Source of the DNA: Weissella koreensis KACC 15510
Lineage (GTDB): Bacteria > Bacillota > Bacilli > Lactobacillales > Lactobacillaceae
DNA: 64,000 bases
NCBI RefSeq assembly: GCF_000219805.1
Contig: NC_015759.1
Location: 682,001-746,000, forward strand
Direction of reading: 5' to 3'
Position numbers and translations under genes: made by a program. Shown one piece after another: positions 36,004 through 45,619 of the stretch. How positions within the stretch are numbered: position 1 is the stretch's first letter; every line of letters begins with the position of its first letter. The notes beneath the pieces are model-generated. The model was not told the origin of the DNA. It saw only the letters and a list, made by a program, of their open reading frames with translations, and made no database searches.

Positions 36004-36780
36004 TTATCCTCCAAACACTAGCTTGATCATGAAATTACCTGCCGCTGCCCCAAGTGATAAAGCAACTAATGCAAAGATGGCATCAATCGATCTAACAATC
36101 CCCGAAATGATTTGGCCATCTACGATTTCCCGTAAAGCATTCGTGATCGCTAATCCTGGGACTAGAGGCATAATTGCTCCAAAAATAATATTATGCATTC
36201 CTAATTTTGGGAAAACACTAGCCATGACTCCTGCTAATAATCCAATCATCATACCCCCAACAAATTCACTAAAATATGTATTTAAGCTGAGTTTGTTAAT
36301 TTGATTAAAACAAAAATAAGAAAATGCTCCAACTAAAAACATTGCCAAATAAGCATTGGGATTCGCCTCATTCACTAATAATGGGGTTAAAGAAACCATT
36401 CCGGCAGCGAGTACTTTTTGCCATCCTTTAAATGAAATTACTTCTTTCTTGATTTTTTGAATTTCATTTTTAAATTCATCAAAATCCATATCATGGCTAG
36501 TAAGCTTTCGTGAAAAGTTATTGACCTCATCCACAGTTTGAAGATTAAAACCTGATAATCGCGTTTTAACAACCTTTGTTGCTATGATTTGATTAGCTGA
36601 AATAGAAACTGACGTTAAAGTTACGATACATGTCACTGGCAATTCTAGAGCAGTTCCAATATATTCAATTGTTTCTTCGATCCGAAATGATTCTGCCCCA
36701 CCTAGTAATAATAAAGATGCCGCATCGGCCATTACTTCCATTCTTTCCCGAATACTTTGTTCACTTTGTTTATTATCCAT
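36004..36780 (-). CDS. Threonine/serine exporter large subunit, ThrE N-terminal domain (DUF1212)
   Basis: This 258-residue protein has a soluble N-terminal region with the DUF1212 signature (MADAASLLLLGGAESFRIEET, about 17-37) and five membrane helices from about 128 on, including PLVPGLAITNALRE near 208. It pairs with the small subunit encoded just downstream. Export of threonine and serine is established for ThrE family members; specificity here is inferred. Confidence 0.83.
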   Translation of the reverse strand: MDNKQSEQSIRERMEVMADAASLLLLGGAESFRIEETIEYIGTALELPVTCIVTLTSVSISANQIIATKVVKTRLSGFNLQTVDEVNNFSRKLTSHDMDFDEFKNEIQKIKKEVISFKGWQKVLAAGMVSLTPLLVNEANPNAYLAMFLVGAFSYFCFNQINKLSLNTYFSEFVGGMMIGLLAGVMASVFPKLGMHNIIFGAIMPLVPGLAITNALREIVDGQIISGIVRSIDAIFALVALSLGAAAGNFMIKLVFGG

Positions 36781-37457
36781 ACCTTCATCCCCACATCGGT
36801 TTATTTCATTAATTTGAATGCTTTACTAATAATTTGATAACAGTCACTTTATAAAAATAACTTTAGTCTCCAATATATTCAGAAACCACCTTATTTTTAT
36901 TTAAAAAAATGGCTAGCCAAGGCTACCCAGATCAAAACATTTTTTATATTTAGTCTCTTACAGCCTTAATTATCCCTTTCAATTAAGATTACATAATAGC
37001 TTAAAGATTCGCTTTATACCCTCCTTTTTCAGTTCTTGGAAGAATGATCAACCATATGATTTTTATTCATAATCATAAGACACACTTTTACCACTCATTA
37101 GTACCGTTTATTTTACACTTATAATATGCCATTGTTTCGTAATTTACTAGTTATGATTTTTATATTTAATTTTCTGCATTATTAATAGTCTTTTTTTCAT
37201 ATGGAACATATTATTTAATTAATAACCTAAAATGACGTTAGTTGTAGATTTCATTTTCTAACTAAAAATTAACCCAATGAAAAAAGTCTCTATATCTTCA
37301 ATACCATTCCAATAAATTGAGTACACAATACTAGTATTTAGCACAAATTCATTAATCAATCCCAATAATCAATTTTGCCAGCTCAAAGTTTTATTTATAT
37401 CGAAATAATTGAATATATTATTTTCAATCTTTCTGTTCAAAAAAACGTTTCACCCCA
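36781..37457. other. Long AT-rich intergenic region with an orphan terminator
   Basis: This gap of nearly 680 bp lacks any convincing reading frame. On the minus strand it contains a ribosome-binding-like AAAGGAGGG near 37020 with no following frame. At 36903-36929 it has a hairpin (TGG-TAGCC / GGCTA-CCA) with a seven-T tail. It may be the decayed remains of a minus-strand gene or encode a small RNA. Confidence 0.45.
36903..36929 (-). terminator. Orphan minus-strand terminator
   Basis: TGGGTAGCC and GGCTAGCCA form a stem with a 2-nt loop followed on the minus strand by TTTTTTT. No gene is recognisable immediately upstream of it. Confidence 0.55.
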
Positions 37458-37486
37458 TTGACACCGCTTTCAAAGCTGGTTATGAT
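37458..37486 (+). promoter_or_regulatory. Promoter of the NmrA–aldo/keto reductase operon
   Basis: Consensus TTGACA (37458-37463), 17 bp, then TATGAT (37481-37486), about 50 bp before the ATG. The spacer holds an imperfect inverted repeat, ACC-GCTTT/AAAGC-TGGT, a possible operator. Confidence 0.7.
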
Positions 37487-37536
37487 GAACTGATAGATTA
37501 TATTACTATCTTTAAATAAGGAAAGGATCAAATCTT

Positions 37537-38385
37537 ATGACAACTTATGCAATTACTAGTGTAACCGGCCGCTTTGGTCAGGTTGCAATTAAACAACTCA
37601 ACCAACTTATTAACCCTGAGGATAAAATTATTGGGCTAGCACGTAATGTTTCAAAAGCTAAAGCTATGGTTCCCGAAAACGTTATCGTTAAAAAAGGGGA
37701 TTTCAATGAACATACTACCTTGCAAGAATCATTAGTTGGGGTAGATAAACTACTATTTATTTCATCACAACCGGGACAAGCTGTTAGTCGCAGTACCCAA
37801 CACCTCAACGTGGTGAACGCAGCTAAAAAGGCCGGCGTTAAGTTCATCGCTTATACTAGTTTTCCACATGCTGACACTGCTAATACTCCCTTAGCTATGG
37901 ACCATCAAAAAACAGAAAAGGCGCTGCTTGATTCTGGAATTAAAACTTCATTTTTACGCAATAACTGGTACTTAGAAAATGAACTTATGACTCTTAAAAC
38001 TGCTGCTGATCAAAAAACATTCGTTGATGCAACTAATAATCAACTCGTTGGATGGGCCCTAGAGAAAGAATATGCGCAAGCTGCTGCTGAAGTCTTAACA
38101 TTGGCAGATCCCAAATCTATTTATGAATTATCAGGTTCTGCACGTACTTACACAGACCTCATCAATAATATGGATGCTAATATTAATGTAAAAGAAGCTT
38201 CCCTTAAACAACTTAGTTTTGAGCTAATTGCTGCTCATTATAATGAAGACCAGATTAACGGGATTATTTTTAATCAAACCCTTATCTCTGAAGGCGCTTT
38301 AGCTCAAACTTCATCAGATCTTACCGAATTATTAGGACACCCGCTAACCAATATAAAGGATGCCTTAAATCAACTATTAAATTAG
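37537..38385 (+). CDS. NmrA/QorB-like NAD(P)-binding reductase
   Basis: This 282-residue atypical SDR has the nucleotide motif VTGRFGQVAIKQL (about 8-20; G-x-x-G-x-x-A type) and LLFISSQPGQ near 71. It lacks YxxxK, like QorB NADPH:quinone reductases. It is the first gene of an operon with an aldo/keto reductase 24 bp downstream and has a clear sigma-A promoter. A paralogue lies at 30.1 kb. Confidence 0.83.
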   Translation: MTTYAITSVTGRFGQVAIKQLNQLINPEDKIIGLARNVSKAKAMVPENVIVKKGDFNEHTTLQESLVGVDKLLFISSQPGQAVSRSTQHLNVVNAAKKAGVKFIAYTSFPHADTANTPLAMDHQKTEKALLDSGIKTSFLRNNWYLENELMTLKTAADQKTFVDATNNQLVGWALEKEYAQAAAEVLTLADPKSIYELSGSARTYTDLINNMDANINVKEASLKQLSFELIAAHYNEDQINGIIFNQTLISEGALAQTSSDLTELLGHPLTNIKDALNQLLN

Positions 38386-38409
38386 TTATAAATTAAGGAG
38401 ATAATTACC

Positions 38410-39411
38410 ATGTATCAAGCAGATCCTAATCGCTATCAAGAAATGGAATACCGTCGGACTGGGCATAGTGGCCTCATGTTGCCTGCACTTTCATTTGGAT
38501 TATGGCATAATTTTGGTGAAAATAATAAATTTAATAATATGCAACAATTAATTTTTACTGCATTTGATCATGGGATTACTCATTTTGATCTAGCCAATAA
38601 TTATGGTCCTACTCCAGGCGCTGCTGAAATTAATTTTGGTAAAATTTTACACCAAGACCTTAAAGACTATCGGGATCAATTAATTATTTCAACTAAAGCT
38701 GGTTATGAAATGTGGGATGGGCCTTATGGAAATTGGGGTAGCCGTAAATCGTTACTCAGCAGCCTTGATCAAAGTTTAAATCGTCTGCAATTGGATTATG
38801 TTGATATCTTTTATCATCATCGCATGGATCCTGAAACACCATTGGAAGAAACAATGTTAGCTTTGGCTCAAGCAGTAAAAAGTGGAAAAGCCTTATATGT
38901 CGGTCTTTCCAACTATGATGGTCCAACGTTGCAACGGGCAACTGAACTTTTAGATGATTTAAAAGTTCCATTCATTATCAATCAGAATCGATATAATCTA
39001 TTGGATCGCACAGTAGAAAAAAACGGGCTATTAAGCAGCGTTGATGATCTTCAAAAAGGTCTGATTACCTTTAGCCCACTTGCTCAAGGTCAATTAACTA
39101 ATCGTTATCTCGATGGAATTCCTGCTGATAGTCGAATTGGTCATGATCCACGCTTTTTGAACGCTAAAATGTTAACATCAGACAAATTAGCTGCCATTCA
39201 AAAATTAAATACAATGGCAGTTGAACATGGAATTACTTTAGCTGAAATGTCACTAAAGTGGCTACTTCAAAAACCAGAAGTCACAAGTGTCTTAATCGGT
39301 TCAAGTAAACCCGACCAAATTATTGATAATATCGGCGTTTTAGCTATTGCTGATTTAACACCAGTAGAATTAGCAGAAATTGATCGTATTTTAGCTCCTA
39401 TTATTAAATAA
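38410..39411 (+). CDS. Aldo/keto reductase, YghZ/MgrA-like (AKR14)
   Basis: This 333-residue TIM-barrel reductase has the AKR tetrad: Asp and Tyr in HFDLANNYGP (about 57-65), Lys in STKAGYE (about 97) and His in DIFYHHRMD (about 130). Similar proteins (YghZ) reduce L-glyceraldehyde 3-phosphate or methylglyoxal using NADPH. It follows the NmrA-type reductase in an operon. Detoxification of carbonyl compounds is a reasonable inference. Confidence 0.87.
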   Translation: MYQADPNRYQEMEYRRTGHSGLMLPALSFGLWHNFGENNKFNNMQQLIFTAFDHGITHFDLANNYGPTPGAAEINFGKILHQDLKDYRDQLIISTKAGYEMWDGPYGNWGSRKSLLSSLDQSLNRLQLDYVDIFYHHRMDPETPLEETMLALAQAVKSGKALYVGLSNYDGPTLQRATELLDDLKVPFIINQNRYNLLDRTVEKNGLLSSVDDLQKGLITFSPLAQGQLTNRYLDGIPADSRIGHDPRFLNAKMLTSDKLAAIQKLNTMAVEHGITLAEMSLKWLLQKPEVTSVLIGSSKPDQIIDNIGVLAIADLTPVELAEIDRILAPIIK

Positions 39412-39424
39412 TGGTTATCAAATT

Positions 39425-39492
39425 AAAAAACTTACCTAAAACGTATTTTATCTAGTGAAGTATTAATCTTCATCGGATAAGGTATGTTTTTT
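39425..39492. terminator. Bidirectional terminator
   Basis: AAAAAACTTACCT and AGGTATGTTTTTT arms with a long loop separate the converging reductase and DedA genes. Confidence 0.6.
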
Positions 39493-39511
39493 GATAAGTT
39501 CTAACATTTTT

Positions 39512-40159
39512 TTATATTTTAACGAATAAATTAATAAATTTACTTCGAAAGGTTTTATTACTAAACATAATACCAAAACCTAATAACACGATTCCTAATA
39601 TCATCCAGTTCATACCATGTGGTAACGTCAGGTGCCCAAAGAAATAGCCAATAGATGTAATAACTAAGGCCCAAGCTAGACTAGAGCCTGCCGCCAAACC
39701 AATATATGATTTAAAATCCAATCCCAAACGATGCACAGTCAAAGGGACTAGCGTTCGTACGAATGGAACAAATCGACCAGCAAAGACAAATAGAAACCAG
39801 CGTCGGTGATTAAAATGATATGTTAAATTTTGAAAAATTGGTCCATTTATATGTCGTTCAATATAACCAATTCGACTAACTTGGCGTGCTAGCCATGCTC
39901 CAAAATAGTAGTTAATTGCATCACCTATCCATGATGCAATCGCAAAGACAGTGATTAACATCAATAATTCACCAATATTATGATGAATTCCGGCGATGCT
40001 TCCAGCTGTAATTAAAATTGTGTCTCCTGGGATAAATCCGGCAAAAATTGCCCCAGTCTCTACTAATATTAGAATAAAAAGAATTGAAAATTCAATCCAA
40101 GTGAATGTACCTCGGACCGCCATCATCTGATTAAACCAGTCGAGTAAGTTATTTGTCAT
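39512..40159 (-). CDS. DedA family membrane protein
   Basis: This 215-residue protein has about five helices and the DedA signature: ETGAIFAGFIPGDTILITAG (about 35-54) and FAGRFVPFVRTLVPLTVH (about 126-143). DedA/VTT proteins act in membrane homeostasis; some are undecaprenyl-phosphate or phosphatidylethanolamine flippases. It is divergent from a YczE-like gene. Confidence 0.88.
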   Translation of the reverse strand: MTNNLLDWFNQMMAVRGTFTWIEFSILFILILVETGAIFAGFIPGDTILITAGSIAGIHHNIGELLMLITVFAIASWIGDAINYYFGAWLARQVSRIGYIERHINGPIFQNLTYHFNHRRWFLFVFAGRFVPFVRTLVPLTVHRLGLDFKSYIGLAAGSSLAWALVITSIGYFFGHLTLPHGMNWMILGIVLLGFGIMFSNKTFRSKFINLFVKI

Positions 40160-40253
40160 CAGAAATGCACCTCAATTCTGGCAATTTCCTTTTATTATAA
40201 TGCTAATAGGTTAAAATTAAATTAAATATGTTTTCCGAGGTGTATTAATAACT

Positions 40254-40922
40254 ATGTATATTACAAATAATGAGACTAGGCCTTTGAAAGGGTCTGAAAC
40301 AATTATTTTTTTATTGTTAGGTTTATTTTTTAATGGCTTGGGCAATGGGTTAGCAGTGGCTACTAATATGGGATCAGCCGCTTGGACCGCTGCTGCCACT
40401 AACTTACAATCCTTCACTGCTATCCCCAAAGGATATTTTTTGTTTACTTTTGGAATACTAGCAGCACTAACTTTAATTGCTTTAACTAAACAAATATCTT
40501 GGCCTCACCTTTTAGGCAATTTAATTTTTGTAAGTTGTTTTAGCTATCTAGTTAACTTTTCTAGTCAAATTTTTGCGCCAGTCATTGACGCCCCCCTCTG
40601 GCTCAGAATTATTATCGACTTAATCTCTATTGTCATGGTTGGGACAGGAGTTTCAATCACCATGCGGGTAAATGTTATTACTCATCCCCTTGATGACTTA
40701 GTTCTTTATACTCGTTTTAAGTATCTAAACGGGAATGTGTTTTTGGCACAAGTAATCAATTTCACCCTTCCAATTCTGATGTCTCTCTTAATTTGGTACA
40801 TATCTGGGACTATTAAATCGGTGAATTTAGGAACATTAATTTCATTTTTTGGACAGGGAATTGTCATCGGTTGGGCTGACACCCATATGATTAAACACCT
40901 AACTTTTAGGAAAAATTTTTAA
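40254..40922 (+). CDS. YczE/YyaS/YitT family integral membrane protein
   Basis: This 222-residue membrane protein has five or six helices and the family pattern FNGLGNGLAVATNMGSAAW near residues 27-46 and TGVSITMRVNVITHPLDDL near 130-148. The family is present in many lactobacilli with no settled function. It ends at a strong bidirectional terminator. Confidence 0.75.
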   Translation: MYITNNETRPLKGSETIIFLLLGLFFNGLGNGLAVATNMGSAAWTAAATNLQSFTAIPKGYFLFTFGILAALTLIALTKQISWPHLLGNLIFVSCFSYLVNFSSQIFAPVIDAPLWLRIIIDLISIVMVGTGVSITMRVNVITHPLDDLVLYTRFKYLNGNVFLAQVINFTLPILMSLLIWYISGTIKSVNLGTLISFFGQGIVIGWADTHMIKHLTFRKNF

Positions 40923-40945
40923 AATTACAAACAAATCAGCATAAT

Positions 40946-40985
40946 AAAGCCGAGTTAGTTTTCAATCTAACTCGGCTTTATTTTA
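40946..40985. terminator. Bidirectional terminator
   Basis: AAAGCCGAGTTAG and CTAACTCGGCTTT form a perfect 13-bp stem followed by ATTTTATT. Confidence 0.9.
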
Positions 40986-40995
40986 TTAATTTAAT

Positions 40996-41694
40996 TTACT
41001 GTAATTGATCCATTGCGTCATTTAGCAATTGATCTACTAATACATTCCCAGCACTAGTTGCATGACCCTTAACCCAAATAAATTCCAAACGTTGGGCGAT
41101 CGGTTGAATTAATTGATCCACCTGTTGCCACAACTCTAAATTCGCAATTTGGCCGCTACTTTTCTTCCAACCGGCTACCTTCCAGTTGTACATCCAATTA
41201 GTGGCAGTATCCAAAACATATTTTGAATCACTCACAATTACGACCGGTATAGCTGTTTTTTGGGCTTGTTGTAAACCATGAATCAATGCTAGTATTTCCA
41301 TTTCATTATTGGTACGACCAAAAAAGGCTTCCGCATCCTTAAACAAAGGATTTTTTAAATCGTTTCCTTGATAAATAGCCAAAGCCCATGCGGCTTTATC
41401 TGTCGCCTTGACGTGTCCACCGGAAACATTACCAGTATTGCGACTACCACCATCTGTAAATAAATAATATTTTTCTGGATTTGTTTCAAACTGGCCATCA
41501 TAGGCAATCGTATATTGTCTTGAACTTAAATCTTGTCCTGCTTTTTGTTCCTCAAACCAAGTTTTAGCCTCAGTAGCTGTTGTAAAGCCTTTATAACGAG
41601 GTGCTGGTTTGGTTTGTGTGTACTTCTGTACAATACTCCAAGGCTTTGTATAAAGCCCCTCATATTGATTACCGATAATCGCATACGTTTTCAA
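40996..41694 (-). CDS. rnhA: Ribonuclease HI with N-terminal viroplasmin domain
   Basis: The protein of about 232 residues has a Caulimovirus viroplasmin-like RNA/DNA-hybrid-binding domain at its start (KTYAIIGNQYEG, then YKGFTTATEAKTWF). A type I RNase H domain follows, with the catalytic carboxylates in FTDGGSRN, NNEMEILAL, SDSKYV and LVDQLLND. It removes RNA from DNA hybrids and primers. An ATG at 41712 is in frame, but AGGAGC sits 8 nt before the TTG at 41694, which I prefer. It follows the HAD gene on the same strand. Confidence 0.87.
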   Translation of the reverse strand: MKTYAIIGNQYEGLYTKPWSIVQKYTQTKPAPRYKGFTTATEAKTWFEEQKAGQDLSSRQYTIAYDGQFETNPEKYYLFTDGGSRNTGNVSGGHVKATDKAAWALAIYQGNDLKNPLFKDAEAFFGRTNNEMEILALIHGLQQAQKTAIPVVIVSDSKYVLDTATNWMYNWKVAGWKKSSGQIANLELWQQVDQLIQPIAQRLEFIWVKGHATSAGNVLVDQLLNDAMDQLQ

Positions 41695-41714
41695 TTTTAA
41701 AGCTCCTATCATCT

Positions 41715-42542
41715 CTACTTATTAGTCTGTTTCTTTTGTAAATACTTTTCAATTGTCTTGATAACACCTGAATGCTGATTATCAGCCATCGCTGGTGGAA
41801 ATTGTTCAACAATCACTGGATCTCCATTCGACATGGCATAAGGCATTTGGGCTATTTTCAACATCTCCAAATCATTCAATCCATCACCAAATGCCATGAT
41901 CCAGGGCTGATCTTGCTGGTAATATTGGGCTAAAATTTGAAGTCCTTGAGCTTTATTGACCGTCGCAGCAATAACATCAATTGATCCATAACCTGATGTT
42001 GTAACATAGACTGACGATCCTACTTGATTTTGAATAAGCTCAATCAATGCTGGGACAGCCTGTGTTTCAACCCCAAAAGTTAATTTAACAATCCTATCAT
42101 GAATTTCATTGACCTGCTCCACGAAATAACTTACTTGGTCCTCACGCTGAAAAGTATTTTTTTGATGGTTTAAATTTCGATGTTTTCTCAACATAAACTT
42201 ATGATTCAAGCCGACAAAAATAACCCCTTTTTCAAGATGCATTTTTGAAATAACCTGCATAACTTTTTCCATAATTATAATTGGTATTACAGCTTCCTGT
42301 AATACTGTACCATTCGCTGCAATCACTACGGCCCCATTATTAGCCACAATATCAACTTGGCCCCAGACTGGTGCGAAACTTTTTTCTAACATGATCAGAT
42401 CACGACCTGTTGCCAGTACAAAATGATTATCTTGAGAATTAATTATTTGAACTAATGTTTTGAATCGATCCACATCATACTCTCTTTGATTATCAAAAAA
42501 CGTTCCATCTAAGTCACTTGCAAAAAAATCACCAGCCATCAT
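41715..42542 (-). CDS. HAD-superfamily sugar-phosphatase, Cof type
   Basis: This 275-residue HAD phosphatase (class IIB) has motif I SDLDGTFF (about 9-16), motif II TGRD near 61, motif III lysine in NKAQGLQ near 190, and motif IV GDGLNDLEML near 216. It probably dephosphorylates a sugar phosphate or FMN. GGAGG precedes the tandem ATG codons. It lies between KtrB and RNase HI genes on the same strand, so the three may be cotranscribed. Confidence 0.86.
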   Translation of the reverse strand: MMAGDFFASDLDGTFFDNQREYDVDRFKTLVQIINSQDNHFVLATGRDLIMLEKSFAPVWGQVDIVANNGAVVIAANGTVLQEAVIPIIIMEKVMQVISKMHLEKGVIFVGLNHKFMLRKHRNLNHQKNTFQREDQVSYFVEQVNEIHDRIVKLTFGVETQAVPALIELIQNQVGSSVYVTTSGYGSIDVIAATVNKAQGLQILAQYYQQDQPWIMAFGDGLNDLEMLKIAQMPYAMSNGDPVIVEQFPPAMADNQHSGVIKTIEKYLQKKQTNK

Positions 42543-42573
42543 CCAGCCTCCTTTTCATGTTAAAATATCTAAA

Positions 42574-43917
42574 TTATCCAATTAAGACTTCTTCTTCTGG
42601 ATATTCAATATGTATATCTTGAGCATGAACATTCAATACTGAAAACATAACAGTGTACAGACCGACTCGACCAATAAACATAACAGTCATAATAATGACC
42701 TTCCCCACACTAGAAAGATTTGGGGTCAAACCTAAAGTTAGTCCAGCCGTTGAAAAAGCAGATACCACCTCAAAGACGTAATATTCGGTTCCCCGACCCT
42801 TAGGCAAGGTTTCTGTGATACTAAGGAAAAACGATGCTAAGAAAATAAAAATAATCGCCACAATTGCCAACATTAAGGCCTTATTAACGGTCTTTTTTGA
42901 AAACTGACGATCCCTAAATCGAACCGATTCTTGCCCCCGCAAGGAAGCCCAAACCTGTGCTATTAAAATTCCCGCCGTTGTCGTTTTGATTCCTCCAGAA
43001 GTTGATCCAGGAGTCCCAACAATGAACATCAAAAAGACAAACGTCATAAAGCCGGCATTTGAAATTGTATTCATTGGTACAATTTCAAATCCTGCCGTTC
43101 GTGGAGTGATAGCAACAAACAAGGTATCAATAATCTGGTTAAACCATCCATTTGCTTGGTTAAAAGTTCCCGTTAGTGTATCTGAAATCAAGAATCCAAC
43201 AAATCCGATCCCAATAAGCCACGCTGAAACTGTCAACGTCAAACGAGTGTGTAAACTAAAATTATGTCTTTTCCGTTTTGAAATGATATCTCGCCAAACT
43301 AAGAATCCTAATGATCCCGCTAAAATCAATAACATCGTTACAATTAAGACGTATGAGTCACTTTTAAATTGACCAAAAGGAGCATCGAAAAAGACAAATC
43401 CGGCATTAGCGAAGGCTGAAATCGAATGAGCAATGGAATAATAAATTCCCTTCATCCATCCAAATCGAGGAATAAAATCAAACGCTAGTAATACAGCCCC
43501 TAACGCTTGAATTATAGTTGATAAACGTAAAACATATTCAAGAATTGAGTGTACGTCTGAAAAGCTTTTTAAATTTAGGGCCTGCTGTGCAAGCATTCGT
43601 GATCGCAAATCCAATCGTCTTCCAGTCAAAGTAATTAATAATACCGCAAATGTCATAAATCCCAACGCCCCTACTTCAATCATCATTAAAATGATGATTT
43701 GTCCAGGCAGAGTCCACGTAGTAGCAGTTGGTAATGTATTTAGTCCCGTAATAGTCGTCGCTGAAACAGCAGTAAAAATGGCGTCAATCAATGGCACATG
43801 CGTATGAGAATGATGCATCCACGGCAGAGTTAACAATAGGCTCCCCATAAAAATAATTAATAAGAAACCCAATGTTAAAATTTGTGGTGGGGTCATTTTT
43901 TTAGCAATTTTTTTCAT
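42574..43917 (-). CDS. ktrB: TrkH/KtrB family potassium uptake protein
   Basis: This 447-residue membrane protein has four pore-loop repeats of the SKT superfamily with filter-like stretches TITGLNTLPT (about 54), SISAFANAGF (about 157), TPRTAGFEIV (about 273) and STAGLTLGLT (about 389). It forms the K+-translocating subunit of a KtrAB system. No KtrA/TrkA regulatory subunit is adjacent, so the partner must be elsewhere. It is the last gene before the DnaA-box-rich region. Confidence 0.87.
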   Translation of the reverse strand: MKKIAKKMTPPQILTLGFLLIIFMGSLLLTLPWMHHSHTHVPLIDAIFTAVSATTITGLNTLPTATTWTLPGQIIILMMIEVGALGFMTFAVLLITLTGRRLDLRSRMLAQQALNLKSFSDVHSILEYVLRLSTIIQALGAVLLAFDFIPRFGWMKGIYYSIAHSISAFANAGFVFFDAPFGQFKSDSYVLIVTMLLILAGSLGFLVWRDIISKRKRHNFSLHTRLTLTVSAWLIGIGFVGFLISDTLTGTFNQANGWFNQIIDTLFVAITPRTAGFEIVPMNTISNAGFMTFVFLMFIVGTPGSTSGGIKTTTAGILIAQVWASLRGQESVRFRDRQFSKKTVNKALMLAIVAIIFIFLASFFLSITETLPKGRGTEYYVFEVVSAFSTAGLTLGLTPNLSSVGKVIIMTVMFIGRVGLYTVMFSVLNVHAQDIHIEYPEEEVLIG

Positions 43918-43998
43918 TTTCCATACCCGTTTCTAAATTTATCCTGTTCACCTAAAATTATAACCTAATTACTTTATTCTAGCTCTTTGTTAATAAAT

Positions 43999-44540
43999 TG
44001 TGTAAAACTTTAAAATTTAGTTATCCCCACCTGTGTATAAACTGTTAATAACTGTCGATAGTTTTCAACAATCTATATTTTTAACGTGTATAATTGTGTT
44101 TTTATGTCAAATAAAGCAATATACTTTCTTTTTATAAATCCTTTTATGAAGCCATCTAAATCTTGATTGTATTTTATAATAGAGATGTTAAAAACCACAT
44201 TGCTAATTTTATTTAATTCAATTTTAATGTTTTTTAATACTGTTAATAAAATGTTCAAATTTAAATATGAGATACCGCTTACAACGTTAAAACACGTTCT
44301 TTTATACTTAATATGTTAATATCGTTCGTCTTTTTATAAAGGCTATTATATTAATGCACATATTAATGATTAAATTTAACTTTATTAACCTTTACAAAGG
44401 TTGTTATAATAGGCTTCAAATAACTTTTCCACAGAGTTACTAACAACTGTGGATAATCATTAAAAGGTTTAAATTAACAAGCTATAAACCGTGTTATAAT
44501 TGAAAACAATGTAAAAAACATACAATATTTATGTGTGTAA
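43999..44540. other. DnaA-box cluster, possible replication origin or DnaA-binding region
   Basis: Within the 694-bp AT-rich gap between ktrB and rlmH I find two perfect TTATNCACA boxes (44032-44040 and 44448-44456, both minus). At least five more have one mismatch, at 43999, 44021, 44085, 44425 and 44532. Boxes occur as inverted pairs at 44021/44032 and 44425/44448. rsmG, parAB and a parS lie about 28 kb away, and gene orientation diverges here, which suits an origin. However, dnaA is not adjacent. The gap contains no convincing gene. Confidence 0.4.
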
Positions 44541-44611
44541 AAGTAACAAATCAACTTCTCTACAGAATATACCATCTTAAGGTTTAAATTGATTAGAAAG
44601 CGTAAAAATAT

Positions 44612-45091
44612 ATGAACATCAAAATTATCACAGTGGGAAAATTAAAAGAGCAATTTCTTAAAGATGGAATTGCTGAATATGCCAAACGTTTATCAAAATT
44701 TGCCAAATTTAATATTATTGAAGTTCAGGATGAAAAAGCACCTGAACAATTATCAGAAACGCAAATGCAACAAGTCATGGCAAAAGAGGGTGAACGAATT
44801 CTTAGCAAAATTAAAGACAAGGAATATGTTTTTGTCCTCGCTATCAAAGGAAAGGAACGAACTTCTGAAGCTTTAGCTCATGAAATCGATCAATTAGCTG
44901 TTACTGGACACTCCGATATAACTTTTGTAATTGGTGGTTCTTTGGGAACTGATCCATCAGTCAATCAACGTGCCAATACTCTAATTAGTTTTGGTAAATT
45001 TACCCTTCCACATCAGTTGATGCGCTTAGTATTAACTGAACAAATTTACCGTTCATTTATGATTAATATTGGATCCCCTTACCATAAATAG
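44612..45091 (+). CDS. rlmH: 23S rRNA (pseudouridine1915-N3)-methyltransferase RlmH
   Basis: This 159-residue SPOUT methyltransferase starts [20 protein letters not shown] and ends [13 protein letters not shown]. It has the SAM-binding GGSLGTD knot region near residue 108 and the [11 protein letters not shown] motif near 129. RlmH methylates pseudouridine 1915 of 23S rRNA. The invariant 3' end (PYHK) is the integration target of SCC elements in staphylococci. Here too it abuts a repeat whose second copy lies 9.25 kb downstream. Confidence 0.95.
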   Translation: MNIKIITVGKLKEQFLKDGIAEYAKRLSKFAKFNIIEVQDEKAPEQLSETQMQQVMAKEGERILSKIKDKEYVFVLAIKGKERTSEALAHEIDQLAVTGHSDITFVIGGSLGTDPSVNQRANTLISFGKFTLPHQLMRLVLTEQIYRSFMINIGSPYHK

Positions 45092-45497
45092 CTGCGTCTT
45101 TTTCTGCTTTAATGGGATTATTCGCCCCTAAATCCAAATTCATTAAAGCTTGGGAACCCGCGCCAAACATTGGTTGCGGGTCTTTTTTATGTCCTACTTG
45201 ATCGTAATTTCAAAAGTTTATATTTTTTATATATTTAGGTGTCATGTATGACCTCATTTGATCATCACGTCTTTCAAAAAACGTCAAACACATTGGCAAT
45301 TATACGTTTTAGCTTTATTTAGATCCTTTATGATTATTTTTGAGTCCTTTTCAATCAGTCTTTCAGCCAATTGTCTCGAATTACCCGTTATTTCCCGACG
45401 TTCCCCGTTAAAAATCCCGCCAAAATAAAAAAACGGGATCCCTGAAGTCTTGATATTACTGACTTCGTTCTGGATTTCCCATTTTCCCGTTTATTTT
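45071..45497. repeat. Long direct repeat, copy A (starts in rlmH 3' end)
   Basis: About 420 bp from GGATCCCC in the last rlmH codons to CCCGTTTATTTT reappear at 54324-54740 with about 90% identity by eye. Both copies hold two hairpins. On the minus strand they hold reading-frame remnants such as DPQPMFGAGSQALMNLDLG and ERREITGNSRQLAERLIEK, probably the ends of unidentified mobile-element genes. This fills the gap 45092-45619 apart from 120 AT-rich bases. Confidence 0.85.
45154..45188 (+). terminator. Terminator of rlmH
   Basis: ACCCGC and GCGGGT arms, extended by CAA/TTG, are followed by CTTTTTT. The same hairpin occurs in repeat copy B. Confidence 0.7.
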
Positions 45498-45619
45498 TAT
45501 ACTTAAATACAATTGTAGTCAACGTATTATCAAATCACTCTGGTATTAAGCTCACTTCATTTATAAATTAGAAAGCTTTAATTTATAAAGGCCTTACCTA
45601 ATATATAATATTTTCATAC

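Noticed and set aside
44073-44258. 61-codon minus-strand reading frame in the ktrB–rlmH gap
   Set aside because: Extremely AT-rich composition, no ribosome binding site, and it overlaps DnaA-box sequences; treated as chance.
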